Shown here piece by piece: positions 60,741-64,000 of a DNA stretch of 64,000 nucleotides. The translations under genes were made by a program, and so were the position numbers. The notes under the pieces are model-generated. The model had not been told where the DNA came from. It saw only the letters and a list, made by a program, of their open reading frames with translations, and searched no databases. The first letter of the stretch is position 1; every line of letters begins with the position of its first letter. Origin of the DNA: Pantoea sp. BAV 3049 (GTDB lineage Bacteria; Pseudomonadota; Gammaproteobacteria; Enterobacterales; Enterobacteriaceae); assembly GCF_009765445.1 (NCBI RefSeq), contig NZ_WHOY01000031.1:4480139-4544138 (forward strand), in the 5' to 3' direction.

Positions 60741-60762
60741 CGCCCCGACTGATGCCGGGGCG
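60741..60762 (-). terminator. Hairpin after the sugar porter gene
   Basis: Perfect seven-base stem CGCCCCG / CGGGGCG with an eight-base loop. Read on the minus strand it is followed by CTCTTC, a weak T tract. It lies 7 bases after the porter stop codon. Confidence 0.6.
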
Positions 60763-60768
60763 GAATAA

Positions 60769-62271
60769 TTATTGGCGGGAAACCTGCTTGTACTGCTGTT
60801 CTCCGCGTGGATAAAAATTGCCCTCTTTCAGCGAGGTTTCAATCTCTTCCAGCGAGCGGCCTTTGGTTTCCGGCATCATAAAGAAGATAAACAGGAAGCC
60901 GAGCAGGTTAAGCAGGGCATAGAACCACATCGCGCCGCCAATCCCCAGCAGGTTAACCGTGGAGAGCGCCGTGGCGGTGAGGAGCAGGTTCGAGCCCCAC
61001 AGCATCGCCGCATGCAGGCTGCTGGCTTTTTCACGGATCCCCAGCGGGTAAACTTCCGATCCGATCAGCCAGCCAATTACCTGGATCCCGCCAGAGTTAA
61101 AGATCATAAAGCCGAACAGGCAGGTCACGATCAGATAACTGTGATGGCTGACGCCACCCGGCATGCGGAACACGGCTCCCAGCAGGATCAGGCTGATAAT
61201 CGCTCCCGGCATCATCCACAGCGTTAATGTGCGGCGGCCCACATGGTCAATAACCAGCTTGCCGATCACCGTCAGCACCAGATAGATAGCCGCAATACCC
61301 AGTGCGGAGTGCAGGGCAGCATCACGGCTGAAACCTGCATTGGTCAGCAGCGTTGGCGTGTAGTAAATCATCATCTCAATACCGGAGAGCTGGGTAAACG
61401 CGGCGATCCCCAGTCCGACCAACAGCGCCGGACGCAGCCACGGCTGTTTCAGATCTTTCCAGCCGCCACGGGACTTACGTTCGACTTTATCGTGCACCCG
61501 CTGGATCGCACGGATCTCTCTGCGGACTTCACTCTCGGTTTCCCGTACCATATCCAGCGCGATATGGGCTTCTTTCAGGCGTTTTTTACTGACCAGCCAG
61601 CGTGGGCTTTCCGGTAAACGGATCATCCCCAGCAGCAGGATCAGCGCAGGGATAGCCGCGACGGAAAACATCACGCGCCACGACCAGATATCCTGCATAA
61701 AGGTGCCGACCAGTGCGGCAGTCAGGATGCCGATACCGATGGATATATTGAAAAATGTCACCAGGCGGCCGCGCTTTTCAGCCGGGGCCAGCTCTGCGAT
61801 ATAGACCGGCACGATCTGCGAAGCGCCGCCGACGGCAAAGCCCAGCACCAGACGGGCAACGCCCAGCCAGGTCGCGCTGGGAGATATGCCTGAAGCGATA
61901 ACGCCTGCGGCAAAAATTCCCGCAACGATCATCACCGTGTAGCGACGGCCGAGCACGCCAGAAAGTTTACCGCAGGTCAGTGCACCAATAACGGCACCCA
62001 CCAGAATGGCACTGGTCACCAGTTCCTGTGCATGCGGTGACAGGGAAAAATCGTGGCTTATTTGCAGCAGCGCGCCGGAGATAATTCCGGTATCATAACC
62101 ATAGAGAAAACCGGCAATGGCGGAGATCATCGTTGCTGTTAATAAAAAGGCCTCTGCGCTCAGGAAAGGGATAATTTCACTGGGCGAACTTGCGGAAGTC
62201 TTTTCATTATTAGCGGCTGCTGTCAGACGTGGGTCCTGATGATTATCGGGTTCTTTTTTTAAAGCTGTCAT
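60769..62271 (-). CDS. MFS sugar porter (GalP/AraE/inositol type)
   Basis: 500 residues. After a 40-residue polar N-terminus, twelve membrane segments include GYDTGIISGAL (residues 59-69), SGVLGRRYTV and the PESPRWLVSKKR loop. The sixth-segment and C-terminal PETKGRSLEEIE motifs are those of sugar porters. The cargo may be a hexose, pentose or inositol. It is 382 bases after pqqF, in the same direction, separated by a terminator. Confidence 0.9.
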   Translation of the reverse strand: MTALKKEPDNHQDPRLTAAANNEKTSASSPSEIIPFLSAEAFLLTATMISAIAGFLYGYDTGIISGALLQISHDFSLSPHAQELVTSAILVGAVIGALTCGKLSGVLGRRYTVMIVAGIFAAGVIASGISPSATWLGVARLVLGFAVGGASQIVPVYIAELAPAEKRGRLVTFFNISIGIGILTAALVGTFMQDIWSWRVMFSVAAIPALILLLGMIRLPESPRWLVSKKRLKEAHIALDMVRETESEVRREIRAIQRVHDKVERKSRGGWKDLKQPWLRPALLVGLGIAAFTQLSGIEMMIYYTPTLLTNAGFSRDAALHSALGIAAIYLVLTVIGKLVIDHVGRRTLTLWMMPGAIISLILLGAVFRMPGGVSHHSYLIVTCLFGFMIFNSGGIQVIGWLIGSEVYPLGIREKASSLHAAMLWGSNLLLTATALSTVNLLGIGGAMWFYALLNLLGFLFIFFMMPETKGRSLEEIETSLKEGNFYPRGEQQYKQVSRQ

Positions 62272-62652
62272 AATTATCCTTGCCTGGTAATGTATTAAAA
62301 TCAGTAGGGTAGCGAGGATGGATGCGACAGAACTTCTGTTGGCACTGCTCTCTGTTATTTCAGATCCACTCTAGCTATAACAGGATAAGAATGTGATGTC
62401 ACTCGCAAATATGAAAACAGAATATAATTCTGTAATCGGTTTCTTTTTATTTAAAGGGCAATGGCAGTCTCGTTAAGGAATATATTTCTCGTACGAAAAT
62501 CGCTATTCTGTTAACCACGGTGATAATCAAATTATTGTGAACAAAAAGAGGATGATCACCTCCTTTCTGCGATTAATAATATTATTCACGGGGTATTTAT
62601 CAGCGTCCGGAAATGAACAGGATATTCCAAAGCAAGGCGTTCTTATTAAGAC
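62272..62652. promoter_or_regulatory. Intergenic region between pqqF and the sugar porter
   Basis: About 380 AT-rich bases. It holds the pqqF terminator at 62543-62566 and must hold the leftward porter promoter nearer 62272. No gene recognised. Confidence 0.5.
62543..62566 (-). terminator. Terminator after pqqF
   Basis: Read on the minus strand: AAAGGAGG, a seven-base loop TGATCAT, then CCTCTTTTT. The stem of eight pairs includes one G-T and runs into a T tract. It lies 87 bases after the pqqF stop. Confidence 0.65.
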
Positions 62653-64000
62653 TCAGCGATGAGAGGGGGCGGATGTGTTGTTCAGGTGCCAGCAGCGGTC
62701 AGGATTTTTGCTTAAATAACGCTGCGCCTGGTGAAGATGTTCTGGCCTGAGCTGGTCATAAACTTCCCGGGTTAACGGCGGCAGATTCAGTTGCTGGTGG
62801 AGCCAGTGCTCAACACATTTTGCCGGGCTGCTGACGGGGTGTACGGGACAGGCGTTCTGCAGAGAGAGGATTGCTTCCTGCAGCTGTTCCGGAGTCACTG
62901 CGTGGACAACGTCTTCCATCCCGTTAACAAAAGAGTCGATATGACGGTAAAGATCTGCTGTTTGCAAGGTCGGAGATTGCAGCGCAAATAATATACCAGC
63001 CTGACCGGCGGTACGGTGAAAGCGGCAGCTGACCACATAGCCGATATTTTTCTCAACCCGTAACCTCTGGAAAAATTGCGGTTCATACAGGGCAGCCAGT
63101 ACCTGCCATGCAGCCAGTGTTAACAGATTAATCTCTGGCAGCGGACAGAAGACGATGACTGCCGCATCGCTGCTTTGCGTGGCAAAAGTGTTGTCCTTCA
63201 GGTCCGGCAGGGCAGGTTCCCGTTTCATCTGGTTGTCCTGCAACTCTGCGGGAAAACGCGACAGCAGGCGGGCCAGATCCTGATGCAGAGCCTCGTCACC
63301 ACCATAAAGAGCCGCCTGCCATACGGTGCCGGTCAGCGCCTCCTGTGATGTCGCTGTATTCATTCCCTCTTTGCCTGAGTCAGTGGCTGCGTTATGCAAA
63401 TCAGCCGCTGAGGGCTGAATAACCAGCGGCAGCCGGTTCAGCAGGCAGCGGACCGCAAAATCGTTAAAAAGCGCCTGCTGAGTTTGCCGGTATAGTCGCT
63501 CACCCTGGACTGTCGCAGCCTCAGTGTGGGTGTTCAGGACGGTCAGCATTTTATCCAGGCTGTACAACAGCAATTCCCTGCCGCCGCTGAGCTGGAGTAG
63601 CCAGCTCCCCTGCTGCTGCGAAAAGTTCAGCTCGCCGCCGCGGTGCCGGCATTCTGCGATGAGGGGAGACAAAGCGGCTTTCATTATCGCTGCTTTGCGC
63701 TCTTCCAGCCGCAGGCCGGGAACCGGACTTAACAGCAGGGTTGCGTCACCCGTGGCTGGAACAGCCTTTATTGCCGCTGCCGCAGCGGGGAGAGCGGGCA
63801 GGAGCAGCTCCGCGTCGGGCTGATAAAAGGCCATCTGCGGCCATGGACCTGACGGCATGGCAGGCCAGTCAATCGGGCCAGATTTCAGCGTGAAACCCTG
63901 GGCGATGTTGACGGGCAAATTGACCTGCGGGCTGACCCACAGACGGGTCATATTTTCCGGCTCAAGCTGAGCCAGCAGAGTAAGCCACGCTTCATTATGG
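62653..64000 (-). CDS. pqqF: PQQ biosynthesis peptidase PqqF (3' part)
   Basis: The frame stays open to the right edge; about 449 codons are present of an expected 700 or more. It resembles the C-terminal half of enterobacterial PqqF, an M16 (insulinase-like) peptidase. Segments such as QFFQRLRVEKNIGYVVSCRF and EQLQEAILSLQNACP are typical of the inactive second M16 repeat. The N-terminal zinc site lies outside the window. PqqF trims the PqqA precursor peptide. pqqABCDE are expected to the right. Confidence 0.82.
   Translation of the reverse strand, partial: HNEAWLTLLAQLEPENMTRLWVSPQVNLPVNIAQGFTLKSGPIDWPAMPSGPWPQMAFYQPDAELLLPALPAAAAAIKAVPATGDATLLLSPVPGLRLEERKAAIMKAALSPLIAECRHRGGELNFSQQQGSWLLQLSGGRELLLYSLDKMLTVLNTHTEAATVQGERLYRQTQQALFNDFAVRCLLNRLPLVIQPSAADLHNAATDSGKEGMNTATSQEALTGTVWQAALYGGDEALHQDLARLLSRFPAELQDNQMKREPALPDLKDNTFATQSSDAAVIVFCPLPEINLLTLAAWQVLAALYEPQFFQRLRVEKNIGYVVSCRFHRTAGQAGILFALQSPTLQTADLYRHIDSFVNGMEDVVHAVTPEQLQEAILSLQNACPVHPVSSPAKCVEHWLHQQLNLPPLTREVYDQLRPEHLHQAQRYLSKNPDRCWHLNNTSAPSHR

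Noticed and set aside
1-64000. CRISPR arrays, rRNA, complete insertion sequences
   Set aside because: No regularly spaced repeats, rRNA signatures or transposase genes were found on reading.

Overview
The window reads as a chromosomal segment of a Gram-negative enterobacterium (order Enterobacterales). Its orthologues resemble those of Erwinia, Pantoea, Klebsiella and Escherichia: BtsT/YjiX/YjiA, BtsSR, FtnA, a Klebsiella-type mdc operon, gluconate dehydrogenase and PqqF. A plant- or insect-associated Erwiniaceae-like host is my guess; the genus cannot be fixed by reading alone. No rRNA, tRNA or CRISPR array was seen.

Layout. 1-11.4 kb is the distal end of a second, lateral-type (Flag-2) flagellar locus: lfgK (cut by the left edge), lfgL, lafW, an inward-facing regulator pair (lafZ plus a small membrane protein), then lafA-lafB-lafC-lafD-lafE-lafF-lafS-lafT-lafU. 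11.6-16.2 kb holds a cupin gene and a four-gene operon (circularly permuted ATP-grasp, alpha-E, transglutaminase, Anbu peptidase), a widespread but poorly understood peptide-ligation/proteolysis module. 16.2-19.8 kb holds a lipoprotein serine hydrolase, a degenerate stretch, a periplasmic-binding-fold protein without signal peptide, and a fatty acid desaturase. 19.8-25.9 kb is a compact pyruvate-response locus: btsT-yjiX-yjiA facing btsSR, with matching BtsR operators in front of btsT.

26.2-27.2 kb is a decayed HicA-like toxin gene beside a DNA-binding protein. 27.3-29.0 kb is a fused acyltransferase (OlsF-like). 29.2-37.2 kb is a complete malonate decarboxylase operon mdcABCDEFGH with mdcR, followed by a Tat-exported bicupin oxalate decarboxylase and a PAP2 acid phosphatase. 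40.6-41.5 kb is a scar joining remnants of an abgT-type transporter and a LysR gene. 42.5-46.3 kb encodes a three-subunit membrane gluconate (or 2-ketogluconate) dehydrogenase. With the pqqF gene at the right edge this suggests periplasmic glucose/gluconate oxidation.

46.4-48.6 kb is a small mobile-element island (P2-type integrase tail, two phage-like genes, and a Tlde1-like L,D-transpeptidase-fold effector with a probable membrane immunity protein), bracketed by two near-identical terminator hairpins. ftnA follows. 49.5-55.8 kb is a SorC-regulated PTS operon: class I aldolase, P-loop kinase, EIIA, a highly atypical phosphofructokinase homologue, EIIB, ascorbate-type EIIC and a small helical protein. 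Its sugar cannot be named, and it is the best candidate here for an undescribed pathway. 56.0-56.6 kb carries an orphan restriction-controller-like protein with C-box operators, divergent from a Ner-like regulator. The window ends with an MFS/LysR pair, a chemoreceptor, a sugar porter and the 3' part of pqqF.
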